Made by a program: the position numbers and the translations under genes
In this document: positions 35,632 through 46,074 of the stretch, one piece after another
Layout: each line of letters begins with the position of its first letter
How positions within the stretch are numbered: position 1 is the stretch's first letter
From: Filosporella fistucella
Lineage: Eukaryota > Ascomycota > Leotiomycetes > Helotiales
Assembly (NCBI GenBank): GCA_030077755.1
Contig: JAQJZZ010000017.1
Location: 2,356,001-2,420,000 of the forward strand
Direction of reading: 5' to 3'
DNA length: 64,000 bases
The notes under the pieces: model-generated
What the model was told of the DNA's origin: nothing
The model's database searches: none
Seen by the model: the letters and a program-made list of their open reading frames with translations, nothing else

Positions 35632-36384
35632 CTACGGACTCAGTCTCTTGATCTTCCACTCCCCGTCCTCAGCCTCATACTGAAAGCGATCATGTAGTCT
35701 ACTCTCCCTCCCTTGCCAGAACTCTACCATCACAGGTTTAATCCTCAATCCTCCCCAGAATTCCGGAATAGGAATTTTCTCCTCTCCCTCAAATTTCTCC
35801 TCAACCTCCTTCACCCAACCTTCCAATTGTTCCCTCCCTTCTAAAACCTGACTCTGCCTACTAGCCCACGCACCGATCCTACTCCCCCTAATACGCGTAT
35901 CATAATACACCTGACTTTCCTCCTTTGTCAATCTCTCCACCTCTCCCTCAACTCTAACCTGTCTCTCCACTTCTCTCCACCAGAAAGTCAGACTCGCCCA
36001 CTTATTACTCTGTATATCTTTCGCCTTCTGGCTCGTCCCGAAATTGGAGTATATCACGAATCCTTTCGAGTCTAATTCTTTCAGGTACACCATCCTAGCT
36101 GATACTCGACCAGAAGGCAACGAGGCTGTGGACAAGCAGACAGTTTCGGGTTGGTGAGCACCATTTTGCTGAGCATGTGTGAACCAGGTGTGAAATTGGG
36201 TAAATGGGGATTTTGGATCTAATTGGGAGAGTTCGAGAGAACCTTTCGTGTATTGATCTGCCTGTGCATTTGTCTTCTCATTTGCAGGCGCGACTGGAAT
36301 CAGACGTTAGACATACTCATGAATGAGAGGTGGGGTAAAATTACAGATCAGTTTGCTCGTGTTCTGGGGTGGATGAAGAGCCAT
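35632..36384 (-). CDS. PDX3: Pyridoxamine 5'-phosphate oxidase
   Basis: FMN-dependent oxidase that makes pyridoxal 5'-phosphate, the vitamin B6 coenzyme. Predicted 233 residues, exons 36384-36345 and 36293-35632 (51-base intron, phase 1). FMN and substrate motifs match yeast Pdx3: LPSGRVSARMVYLKELDSKG, YSNFGTSQKAKDI, RQVRVEGEVERL, RGSRIGAWASRQSQVL, EFWGGLRI and the C-terminal EFWQGRESRLHDRF. Splicing is needed because the long exon has no ATG; joining exon 1 gives the KLIFAP-type start found in yeast. A second in-frame ATG at 36429 would add 15 residues of possible mitochondrial character. It shares strand with the UCH paralogue upstream. Confidence 0.9.
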
Positions 36385-37160
36385 ATTGAGGAGGCTACGA
36401 TGGATTTGCAAATTAGGTGTGAAACGCATATGTTGAAAGAAGATAAGTTGTGTGAAGACAGAGTTTTCGAGGGTCAGGTCACCTTTGTTGTTGTGAAATG
36501 GTGATGTTCTTGATTGTGCGCTAAATTAGTGAGATGTCAGCCTTGCATGGGGTGCAGCCTTGTACCCCTCTATTGGCCTGTAAGTATAAAGTCAAACAAT
36601 AACTTTTGGAGACAAAATGTACTTTAATGGTGGATCTTGTAGGAATATTTATGGCCTCATAGCTCAAGTCAACAAGCGACATCAGTTTCAAAAGTATGGG
36701 CTGCCATCCATACTCTGGTATATGACAGCTCGGTAGGAATGGTCAACTCGGCAGCATACGGCATTTCAATGTGTCCATAAGATCTTGAGGTACGCTGCAT
36801 AGCTACTTTCAGAGCCTCTCTCTCATGAGGATCACTTGGGTCTGTGAATCAGGGCATATAAAGAAAATATTGTATATAACCAACGGATGTGGACTGGGGA
36901 AGTTGTGTGAAAGCTGGCTGGGGTTTGGTATAGATATTGATGGAATCTCGAGAATATCTGGAGCTATGTATATCAGATCAGGCTTCCGCCTCAAAAGGAA
37001 AAAGTTTGATTACCGAAATAACTTTGATCGGTCATCACGAAGAGTCAACGAGTTCATTTGAACTACCGAGTTGTGTTCACTCTGCCAAAAATGCAACCCC
37101 CAATGGTAGAAAGTTGCCCCAACGCCCGTTACGATGCACCGCCCTCATGACCCAAATGCT
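36385..37160. other. Intergenic
   Basis: Upstream of PNP oxidase (-) and downstream of the UCH paralogue (-). Frames at 36223-36504 (+) overlap the first exon of the oxidase and are antisense shadows. Nothing else recognised. Confidence 0.4.
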
Positions 37161-38046
37161 TTAATCCAGACTCGGCGCTAATGTGAGAAGACTGAACCTC
37201 AATTCGCCTCCACCAATCTCTTCCTCCCGCTTCAAGAATGCTCTAGGGCCAAGATCCAAAGCCTTCTCGCATAGTACATCTTCATCGGCAGCAAGAACCC
37301 CTCTATCAAGTGGTCCTTTTCTCCGTCCATCCATCTCCCATAGGTGATTTTTGGCATCTTTTACGAAACAAACATAATGTAGATCGATATCGTCTTCTGC
37401 ACCGGGTGCATGACTTTGTCCCTGGGTAGCAGCACTTTGATGTGCATTCTCCAATGCTTGTGAATTGTAAAGTAGATCCGCTCGTTCAATAGGTGCCAGA
37501 GGTATCGCATCCTTGACCAACTTCTCCAAGTCTGAGCCAGCAGCTGCCCGGGAGTTAGAACATAATAACCCCAAAGCGAAAGAGATATGTACTTATGAAT
37601 TCCCTCGAGCTGCCATTGCTCACGGCATGAAGTATGCCAATCAATCCACAAGCATTCCTGATTGTTTGCTTGTACCAAACAACTGGCTCCTCCGCACCCC
37701 TGCCTTGGTATTCTTCCTTGTCCCCATCCTCTTGGACTCTGAATGTCTCGTATGATTTGCTGACGGGGAACACGAGTAGTAGCGCCGCTGCAGGACGTGG
37801 TACGAATGCAAGTAGGTCTGGGTCTTCAATGCTGAACACATCGTGGAATTGTAACATCGGAGAAAGGCCGAGTTTATGAACCAGTGAGGACATTACCTCA
37901 GGGTTATTTTCTAGTGTAGTATTAGCCAAGAGTCTGATCGATGCTACATGGATCATACCTAATGGTACGAAAGCCTTGCGTCCCTTTGGAACATCTGGAT
38001 TGTCCTGCGCTGGAGCAGCCGCTGTTGCCTGTGCGGGCTCTGCCAT
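37161..38046 (-). CDS. UCH-family ubiquitin C-terminal hydrolase, intact triad
   Basis: Peptidase C12 deubiquitinase (UCH-L3/Yuh1 type), predicted 262 residues, exons 38046-37959, 37910-37593 and 37543-37161 (introns of 48 and 49 bases). Oxyanion Gln111 and nucleophile Cys117 lie in KQTIRNACGL. The triad His is in LHYVCFV and the Asp in LWEMDGRRKGP. It is a paralogue of the protein at 20157-20962: both share ENNPEVM, KLGLSPxLQF, GPLDRG and GGGxLRFS, and the first intron falls at the same codon (phase 1 before ENNPEV). This copy adds an Ala/Pro-rich N-terminus and one further intron. The ATG at 38046 is chosen over an upstream extension to 38106. Confidence 0.9.
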
Positions 38047-39737
38047 TGTCGCAGACGATGTGGAATTTGTAACGATCTGATTACTCCTTGACCTGTGGAT
38101 TTTCAAGATAGAGAGACCGGATTATTCCCAATACGCTCAAAGTACGATGAAACCGCAAGGCAGAATTCAATGCACAACCTGATGAGCAATTGCAAGCGGA
38201 AGCTACCCCGCCATTCGGAATAACGATATTCCGAAGTATTCAATTTTCCTCGGCCTCTCTCCGGTCCACCTTCTCTGCTTCAATTGCCCATGGCTTTTAT
38301 TATAACTGCGACAATTCCCCCTCGATTTTGATATCCTTCTCTTCATGTTATATCTTGCAATGTTCCTTTACATGTCATGCACCTCTAATCCCCAGACCTT
38401 TTCGACTTCTCATGCTTTCTTCTTTCAATGTGTTCACTTCTCCTGCAGACAATCTCCACTATCGACCAAGGGTCAATCTACTATCAAGACTCAAGCCGTG
38501 TCTGCTGAACAACCCGACTTTGGACTCATACTCCTCAGATGTCCTCAATCATCCGATGCTCTATCCACTCTTTGTCATTCGGAACTCGTTGCTCGCTCCA
38601 GTCATGCTCCTTTCTCTTTGTTCCCTTTCTCCGAGCCTCATTTTTTTGTACGGCCGTATTGTACGAATATTGTTGGGTTACAATATCTATTCTTATCATT
38701 CCATCTCATTGGATACCACTCGTCGCCCGGTAGATGGTCCAGGCCAGATTTTATATGAAACCCGAGCTGATATTTACATCGCCAAGGCATTTTCATTGCC
38801 AAGACGATTTCATGACTTTCCATTTCTTCCTATCTCTCATAAACATCAGATGAATACTATCGCCACTGCATTACTTCTGCACAATCTCGTCAAGGACGAA
38901 TGTGGAATAAATCTTTCGGGTCGCCGGTCGACTTACTCCGTCCGTATTTTTAGAGGCATTTAAAGTTGTTGCCCTCAGTATCAGGGGTCATTATATTATC
39001 ACGTCACACGAGACTCGTTGAATCGCATGGAATACGCAGGCTATATGCAAAAAAAAGCCTCCTTTTGGCGTCTATCGCAGCTTGACAATCCCCAACGTCG
39101 GGTTCGTCTGATCCTAAAACTGCCGCATGCATCAAACATTCCATTGTTTATTGTGTTCTTCTGTTTTTTGTACTCTTCAGCTCAACGGTTTATAATCATG
39201 GTGCTATAATAATTGTGGCACGAAATTTTCATGGAGTTCATCTTCCAAACTGCGCACTTCCACCTACTTTATTCATTGGTTCGCATAGGTTCAACGTGCC
39301 GTCTGTCAAATACTCCAGTCTGCCTAAATAATGTACTATCAGTATATTCAAGTCCAGCTGCTGAATACATTAAAATCTCCAGCCACTGCTGCGACGTACC
39401 GAATGGATATTGGATATTCGAGAGGGGATGTTCCGATGTCTATTATCAGGATCTTTGGTACGCCCAAAACCCGAAGTCAGCATATCCCATCCCGTGTGAG
39501 GATCCAAGTCCGGTCTTCTGATCCCAATGGCCAGAAACTTGACGGGTTGTTAACATTCATTCCGCAAGGAACCGAATTGGGAATTTGATGGTGATGGGAT
39601 GATTGTTCATCTTAATATTTCCTGTATATAAGAGAGACCCCTTCCTCGAATCTGGACCCATCTCCATCGATTCTCGTCTCAAAAGATACTTGTATACTTT
39701 AATTTCAATCTCATACTCCAAGGCTAATTCGCTCAAA
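38047..39737. other. 1.7 kb intergenic, pyrimidine-rich
   Basis: Between divergent genes. A 257-codon frame spans 38190-38963 (+) but begins with TTG, has Ser/Leu/Ile/Arg-rich composition and shares the strand with a second overlapping frame (38345-38758), so it is treated as chance. The right end is the promoter of the CBM1 gene. Confidence 0.45.
39625..39632 (+). promoter_or_regulatory. TATA box of CBM1 gene
   Basis: TATATAAG lies about 110 bases upstream of the CBM1 start codon, a usual distance for TATA-driven secreted-protein genes in filamentous fungi. Confidence 0.5.
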
Positions 39738-40420
39738 ATGCTTTTCTCAAATTTCGCACTTGCTTCAGTGCTTGCACTTGCTACTTCAGTCGCATCTGTA
39801 TGTAATTGAACTCCTGGGTATTCTAGCAGCCGAAAGTATAACTGACCATTCTTCGATGTCTAGCAAGTTGTTGTCACTGTGACCAACAGTAAGACTAGCT
39901 CCAAACAAATTTCAAGATTCTACTAACATCATTCGTTTTTAGCTGTCACAATTGTTACTGTTACTGTCACTCCTCTGGTGCGCCTCATCGTAACCTTTCT
40001 CCATCTCAAACTAACCATTTTTAGTCCACGTCAACCTCTACTGCCTATGTCACCGTCACAGGCGGAACAAGAACAAGTAAGGACCCGATCGACACCGATG
40101 ATAACCGAAGGACTCGTTCTCATCACCGTCATACTTCAGGTCAGAATACGATCACATCTACAGTCACCGCCACCATTACCGTCGCACCAACTCAAACCGC
40201 CATCACCACTTGCCCCATCCCATTATACTACCAGTGTGGAGGAAAGAGTTGGGATGGATGCACATCCTGCGTGACATCTGCAACATGCCAAAGCCAAAAC
40301 GGTAAGCACGCCTTGAATGAAAACAATTGGCCTTTGCTAACGAGTCAAGATTTCTATTGGCAATGCGTCGCCAAGACTCCGAAAGTCATCACCGTTACTT
40401 CGACAATCTACAAGAAATAG
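39738..40420 (+). CDS. Small secreted protein with CBM1 domain and Thr/Val repeats
   Basis: Predicted 134-residue secreted cellulose-binding protein without a catalytic domain. Seven exons or six short introns were expected from phase; the chain used is 39738-39797, 39864-39888, 39943-39977, 40025-40076, 40140-40301 and 40350-40420 (six exons). Exon 1 is a signal peptide (LFSNFALASVLALATSVAS). Residues about 21-75 are a Thr/Val/Ser linker with repeated T-V-T units. The C-terminal part is a fungal CBM1: PLYYQCGGKSWDGCTSC, then TCQSQNDFYWQC, with the conserved aromatic and Cys positions. A short Lys/Thr/Val tail ends the protein. Intron removal is required for one frame; the exon sum (405 bases) divides by three. 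It heads a run of carbohydrate-related genes. Confidence 0.82.
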
Positions 40421-41143
40421 TTCGTTGGAATTTTATAATCACGACTTGATTCTCGGCACAAGTCTGTTTCTCTTGGAGAACATAATGTTGTCGGATGTTA
40501 ATATGGAATGGAAGTGGATGATGGGCGGTGGACGGAGTCAATAGGGACAATATTTCGAAGACTGGAAGCATAACTCTATCTCTTCTCCCTCGTATAGATC
40601 AAATGCGAGCTTGAATTATTCTTTCCCTTCACAACCGTGCCCAAATTCGCGTTTAAACTTTCCTTCATCCTCAACCTGAAACCCCTGCTGTTTTGGCCAA
40701 GTCGGTCTTCAGAGATGTTCCTGCATCCGAAGTACCGTCCGGAAGTCCGGCGATTTGATGATTCGCACACCCAATATATATTTTATCCGGTACCTGTCCC
40801 AACCTGTCCCAGGCTGTCCCAAATCTCCTGGTCTGGACATGCATCCTCACAGAAGCGACTCGCTTGCCTGATTGCTTGGCCGTGTCGTCACAACTCTAAC
40901 TCATGAAACTGGTGAACTTGAGGCAGCATTAACCTTTCTCACGATGCACGTTTTCAAATAAACTTTCCCCAGAGATTGAGGGATGGGACGACGGCTTTCT
41001 TCGCGAAAATTCCGAGGTCGTGCTATGAACGGTATTTATTCTTGATGTATCCCGCATGTTGATTATCAGACACTTTTATACGCAAGCAATTTTCAAAATT
41101 TTTTATTCATTCTTTTACTTTTTCATCCAGTCATTCTTTTACA
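40421..41143. other. Intergenic, promoter of GH131 gene
   Basis: Contains three CTGTCCC repeats (listed separately) and a TTTATACG TATA-like element near 41075, about 70 bases before the GH131 start. No coding frame is supported. Confidence 0.45.
40794..40821 (+). promoter_or_regulatory. Three CTGTCCC repeats at 10-base spacing
   Basis: CTGTCCCA, CTGTCCCA and CTGTCCCA start at 40794, 40804 and 40814, exactly one helical turn apart, about 330-350 bases upstream of the GH131 ATG. The arrangement suggests a multimeric regulator site; the binding factor is not known. Confidence 0.4.
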
Positions 41144-42254
41144 ATGGGTTTGAGATCCGCTTATCTTTCTTTGCTGGCGCTGGCTTCAGCTGCGAGTGCA
41201 CAGAATTGCCCGCTTGCTTTTGATGGGAGAGTTCCAGCTGGAAGCACACCTGCTTCTTTCGATGCGACAACAAGTCCATTTGGTACCAAGTTCGTATTTG
41301 GACAGAGTGAGCAGAATCTCGAAATTGATTTCTACTGCGAATGCTAATTCCTACAGACCTCACATGGAGCAAGATTGTTCAGCTACCTGCCATCACCGGA
41401 TCTCTGGTAAGTCAAGTCGGATGTGTTATTCGGAGGGCCACAATTAATTCCCTGTGCAGTTCGATACAAACACCATCCCAGTCGAAGTAACTCTCTCCGA
41501 TCAATCCATCTTCGCCCCCTCAGCAACAAACATCCAAACCGGTTTCCGCCGCGCAGAGCTCCAAATCGCCACTAACAACGGCACCGACGATTCCACCCTG
41601 GGCATCAAAACCCTCCATTTCTCCATTCGCAAAGATGCTACTCGCCTTTTCAACCTAACTCACGAATACCAATTGGTTTTCCTCGAAGATGCTGCGTTTA
41701 GTACCAATCAATTTGTCCTGAAGACAGGCACTATATCCGGACAGCCCGCCGGACAAAACCCAGATTTATTGGTGTTGCTGGGGAATGTCAATGCGAATCC
41801 GGTTGTGAATCTGTTTAATACCAGCTTTACAGCTGATACATGGCATAATTTCGGTTTAGTATTGGATTTCACTGCGAAGTATGTGTCCCCTCCGATTCCC
41901 TCGAAAGATACTGATAAGAATAGCACAACCACAGTCCTGTATTCCACTAACGCTAACCCTCTCGCGAACGTCACAGCAGCAACATCGAATGATATCTCTG
42001 GCCAAGGACAATTCCATTTCGGCGCTCTGAAGAAACCTACGGGTGAGGGACTGAAAGATGTCACGAAAGAAGGTTTCCAGGAGTCGGGTATCAACGAAGG
42101 AATCATCTATGGTGGTATCTTCATGGAAAACAGCGTTGGAGGGTGTATCAGTTTGAGCCCGGCTGGAACAGCGGGTACAGCTACAAATAGCAGCGCGGCT
42201 CCAAGCGGCAAGCCAAAGGGAGGAAATGCTACTGCTGTTACGGAGTGTGAGTAA
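41144..42254 (+). CDS. Secreted GH131-type beta-glucanase
   Basis: Glycoside hydrolase family 131, fungal enzymes with broad beta-1,3/1,4/1,6-glucanase activity. Predicted 335 residues, exons 41144-41306, 41357-41406 and 41460-42254 (introns of 50 and 53 bases). Signal peptide LSLLALASAASA precedes QNCPLAFDGRVPAG. Family-like blocks: FGTKFVFGQNLTWSKIVQLP across two joins, VEVTLSDQSIFAPSATNIQT, GFRRAELQIA, KTLHFSIRKD, LTHEYQLVFLEDAAFSTNQF, ADTWHNFGLVLDF. Several N-glycosylation sites. The C-terminal Ala/Gly/Ser-rich end has no CBM. It converges with the glycosidase-like gene; their stop codons are 85 bases apart. Confidence 0.85.
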
Positions 42255-42339
42255 TTCGCGGAGAAAGCTGAGGTATATACATTTTTGGATTTGTACATTA
42301 TCATTACACCAACATAGACTCTTCCTCTAACCCAAAAAC

Positions 42340-44915
42340 TCAACGCAATCTCTCATCTCTCTTCACAGCCAAGAAGGTCAAACTCCACAATTGCACGATA
42401 TTACTCTCCGTTGGCGTGCTCCCTGCAGGCGGCGGCAAAGCCCCAAGATCGATATATCCAAATTGTCCATTCGCAAATGTCCAACTCCATACTTCCGTAC
42501 TCAGATGCACTTCGTTTGCTTCGATGCTATCCCAGAGAACATTATAAGCCGTCTTTACATTTTGATACACATTCTCGATCGCACAGAAATTAGGCACAGA
42601 ATCTGAAGAGCAGCGAGAGAGTTGTAATTCTAGTCCGCGTGCCATCATGGCAAGTTGCCAGCTCCATACTACGGTCCCGTGGTAGGCGTTGTTAGTCCAG
42701 TTTGCAGCGTATACTTCATCTCCTCCAAACGCGGGATTGGCAACGAGCATACTGATATCTGTCATAAGACCGGCTGGAAAACGGCGCTTGATACTGTTTG
42801 CAGTGGCGTTGACGAAAGAAGTGAGTTGTGCTTCGTTGGTGGTGTTGAGCATGAAGAGACGGAAACAAGTATCTGAGTTCAGGACAGAGACTTGGCTAAG
42901 ATTATTGTTGCCTTCGAGGGCTAAGGCATAGTATTCTAGATCTGAGTCTATGCTTTGAGACTGAGTCTCCAGGCCATTGATACCGAGGCCAGACGTGTAA
43001 TTCTCAAGTCGGGATTGTGCTTCAGCAATCGGTAGAGTGATGTTGAAGAACTGAAGAGTAGAATCTTCCCAGACCTGAGCGTATGAGGAAACGAGACTGG
43101 CGTTGAAATCTAGGATTCCGGCGGTTGATAATGCTGCGATGGAGCGGAGCGCTGAGGGCACGAGAGCAGTGTTGACGTCCATCGGGACTCGACCGCCTCC
43201 TATTCCATAAGTGCTATCCCGCCATTCTCCCACTATCTCATTTGGTTTCAGATGGATGATATTGGATATTGTCTGGTTATCTGGTCCTGCGAAAGGCGCT
43301 GCTAAGTCAAGTATCCTGGTGGCGGCTATCCGGGCTAGTTGGGCGTAGGTGAGATTTGAGTTGGACGGGAAAATGGAAGCTGTTGTGCCAAGGAATGGTG
43401 TTGCTCGCGTTGAACCCACTGGGTTGCGGATGAGATAGTGTTCCATCAGAACTGGGAGGAAATAATCCGTGTCGATCTGTGATTGTTAGCTGTGTTAAAT
43501 TTCCTGTGCGAATTCTATTGCGACATGCCATCTTGTAGTCACATTGTGGAGCGGTGCTCGTAATGTTCTTTTGGAGGTTCAACCAAGTGGCATAATCACT
43601 ATTTCATGTCAATTGAATCCTCACCAAAAGTGGGCTGAACATACCCAATGGTTTCTTCGTGGCAGACTGAGCCGTCAGTGCTGTTCACTCTTTCCAAAAC
43701 ACCTGCTATCACAGCCTCAAGAGCTCCTCCTTCCCCAGTACTGAGAACCGGCTCCAAGAGTAATGCAGCGATCATCGAATCTCTTCCAAAATACGTCAAG
43801 AATCTCCAGGCACCCGCCGTCAATTTCGTAGTATATGAAAGGAAGGAGAGCGAGGTCGTCTGAGATGGTGATTGAGTGATCAAGTTAGCTGATGCCTCAC
43901 TGAGGACTTCCTGTGAACTCAATTGAGTGAGCTGCGGATAGTCGAATGATGCGTTGAAAGTGTATGTGCCGGCGGGAAAGGTCACTGTCTGATTGTCGAG
44001 AGAAATGGCATTGTCTCCTGTGAAGGATACCGTGGTAGTCGTAATATTATCCAGCCAGAGTCGGCTGATCTGCACTCCATTCTCGATCCGAGTGAAGTTC
44101 AAAGCACTCTGGATTTCCTCTCTCAGCAAACTGGGTCCTTCAACGAAGTCTCGAATAGTTCTGATGCTTCCAAGAATGGCGACAGAGAGGACAGCTGAGC
44201 TGTTAAACTGCAGTTGGGTGGTGATACCAACGGTTGCATTTTCTCCAGATGATTGATCGTAGATGGGACCAAGTGGACTTCCAGCGGTGGAATTGAGAAG
44301 TTGGATTCCGAGAGTACCATTAAGTCCGTTTTCTGGCTGGAAGTACGTGATAGCACCACTGTTTCCGGCGGGCCATGCGACAATCACTCTGGGTCCAACG
44401 ATACTCAAATTGCTGTCTGAAAGCGGGGATGTCACCACCACTTGAGATGCAGAATTGCAATCCGAGTAAAAGTAGTTCTTGTATGGTGGAGAATTCAATT
44501 GGAATGTTGTTGCCGAGGAAGTGCAGGTAGGTGCAGAACCAGAACTGGACGAAGTTACAGTGCTGCTCCCTGTTGACGTTGGAGGGTATACAAGATGACC
44601 GTCAGAGCATCTGGGTTTATGAGCATCATTCTCCGAAATGGTCGTCAAAAACCTACGAATACATATCCGGCAGATAGCAATCTGGGCCGCATCGTAAAGT
44701 CGGCTTCCCATCTATCACAGGGCATAAGAAGTTAGAATCATAGCAGTTATACTACCACAAATTAGTCACTGTACGCGAAAAAGAACACGGAATGATGAGA
44801 ATACCTTCGAAGGTGAATAGAAGGCATCTCCGCAAGCAAGAAGTTCCAATGTCCCAATTGACTCAACCTGAGCCCTGATTATCGCCGGTAGTAGGGCAAA
44901 AACGGTATATCTCAT
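42340..44915 (-). CDS. Secreted six-hairpin glycosidase-like protein with Cys-rich N-terminal module
   Basis: Predicted extracellular alpha/alpha-barrel enzyme, 792 residues, five exons: 44915-44805, 44751-44657, 44610-43645, 43598-43529, 43476-42340. After signal peptide RYTVFALLPAIIRA comes a Cys-rich module (ACGDAFYSPSK, YNCYDSNFLCP, TLRCGPDCYLPDMYSC) that resembles the fungal CBM52-type carbohydrate-binding module. A Ser/Thr linker precedes the catalytic-like part with LTAGAWRFLTYFGRDSMIAA, VCHEETIGDYATW and IVGEWRDSTYGIGGGRVP. These resemble the C-terminal domain of glycogen debranching enzyme-like proteins. About 15 Asn-x-Ser/Thr sites fit secretion. Intron 4 needs a GC donor (43528) to join KM to IDTDYF. 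The substrate is unknown. Confidence 0.8.
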
Positions 44916-46074
44916 CTTGACAATTATCCTGCGATATCACAACTTTCTGACCGCAGATTCAAAAGATATTTCCATCTAGAGGCTCTCGTCATTCTTTAAG
45001 ACATCCGGCAGAGCCAGGATATTGCATATTGGATGATAGAGGCAAGGTCCCATCGTTGCATCCGACGTCATGGACGCCGATATGTCACTATACGTCCCAA
45101 TTGATGGCCAAGCCGAGCCGTCTTTCAAACGTCTTCCTGTTCTCGGTCTGGATCGCTCAAATTATCTGAAGAAATCTCGTAATTTTCTGGAGAAGCGGGG
45201 AGGAAAACCTTGGAAAAGGTTTTCCCTTGTCAGCCATGCCTGCCATGCCTGCTGTAGATCACCTGGCACGTGACACTGCGGGGTATTTTTGTCGACAGGA
45301 ATACCAAGGTTGGGAGCTTTGGACGACAAATCATTACGCGTACGAGTTTACCAGAAATCCTGCGTGTATAGTTTTCAGACTCTTCAAATCTTACTGCAAA
45401 AACTTACTCCAAGCTAAGTACCAAAGACAGAAAGCAGAGATTTGAGGTATTTTCAAGCAAGAAGCCTCTCCATCAGAATGAGTTGGCATCGATAGCTTCA
45501 AGCGAGAGTCGATGTCTCAATTGTCTGAGGTCAGCTATTACCTGTGAAGATATTACGGTCTTCTTTTGGGCCGCCATATCCTATATTGTACAGTAGGATC
45601 TTGCCGAGATGAGGCACACGCATGTCTCAGCAGTTTGTGCGGTAGTGAGAAAATCATTTGGCGAGCGATACTGCAAGTTCCACAACGAGAACGTGGTGCA
45701 TGTCAGGTAACACATCTCCCCAAAAGAAATTGTACAACTCAAATCTATGGTTGTTTAATGAGAAGTCTCAGGTTTGTAAACAGCACTACGTTCGAGGTGT
45801 TTTCATGGCAAGTTCATGTCCCCATTCCTGTTTTCTCTCTGGTTGTTTGCCACTGCTACCTGTCATTTGATCTTATTTCTGTGAGGCTCAATTGATGTAC
45901 AAAGTATTAGGCTATCACACAGAGAAACCTGCCCCTATTCTTTAATATTTCAGCTGGGCATGATTTGAATGTCTAAGACACCTTCCACAACGCCCAGTCA
46001 ACGGCCCGCTCCTTCCTCCTGGACCACCCCAAAACTTGCAGACGTCAACCTCGCCATATCTAGATACAATTGCG
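44916..46074. other. Intergenic, divergent upstream region
   Basis: Between the glycosidase-like gene (-) and the W-motif gene (+). Frames at 45070-45273 and 45566-45895 lack homology-like features. A short repeat GCCATGCCT occurs twice near 45235. Confidence 0.4.

Noticed and set aside
38190..38963. 257-codon open frame on the plus strand
   Set aside because: Starts with TTG, overlaps a second long frame on the same strand, and has Ser/Leu/Arg-rich composition typical of pyrimidine-rich noncoding DNA; no motif seen.
45566..45895. 109-codon plus frame
   Set aside because: Two overlapping frames, no family signal, and no promoter or splice support.
46036..46074. Upstream start of the W-motif protein
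   Set aside because: The upstream codon is TTG; the first ATG in frame is 46075.
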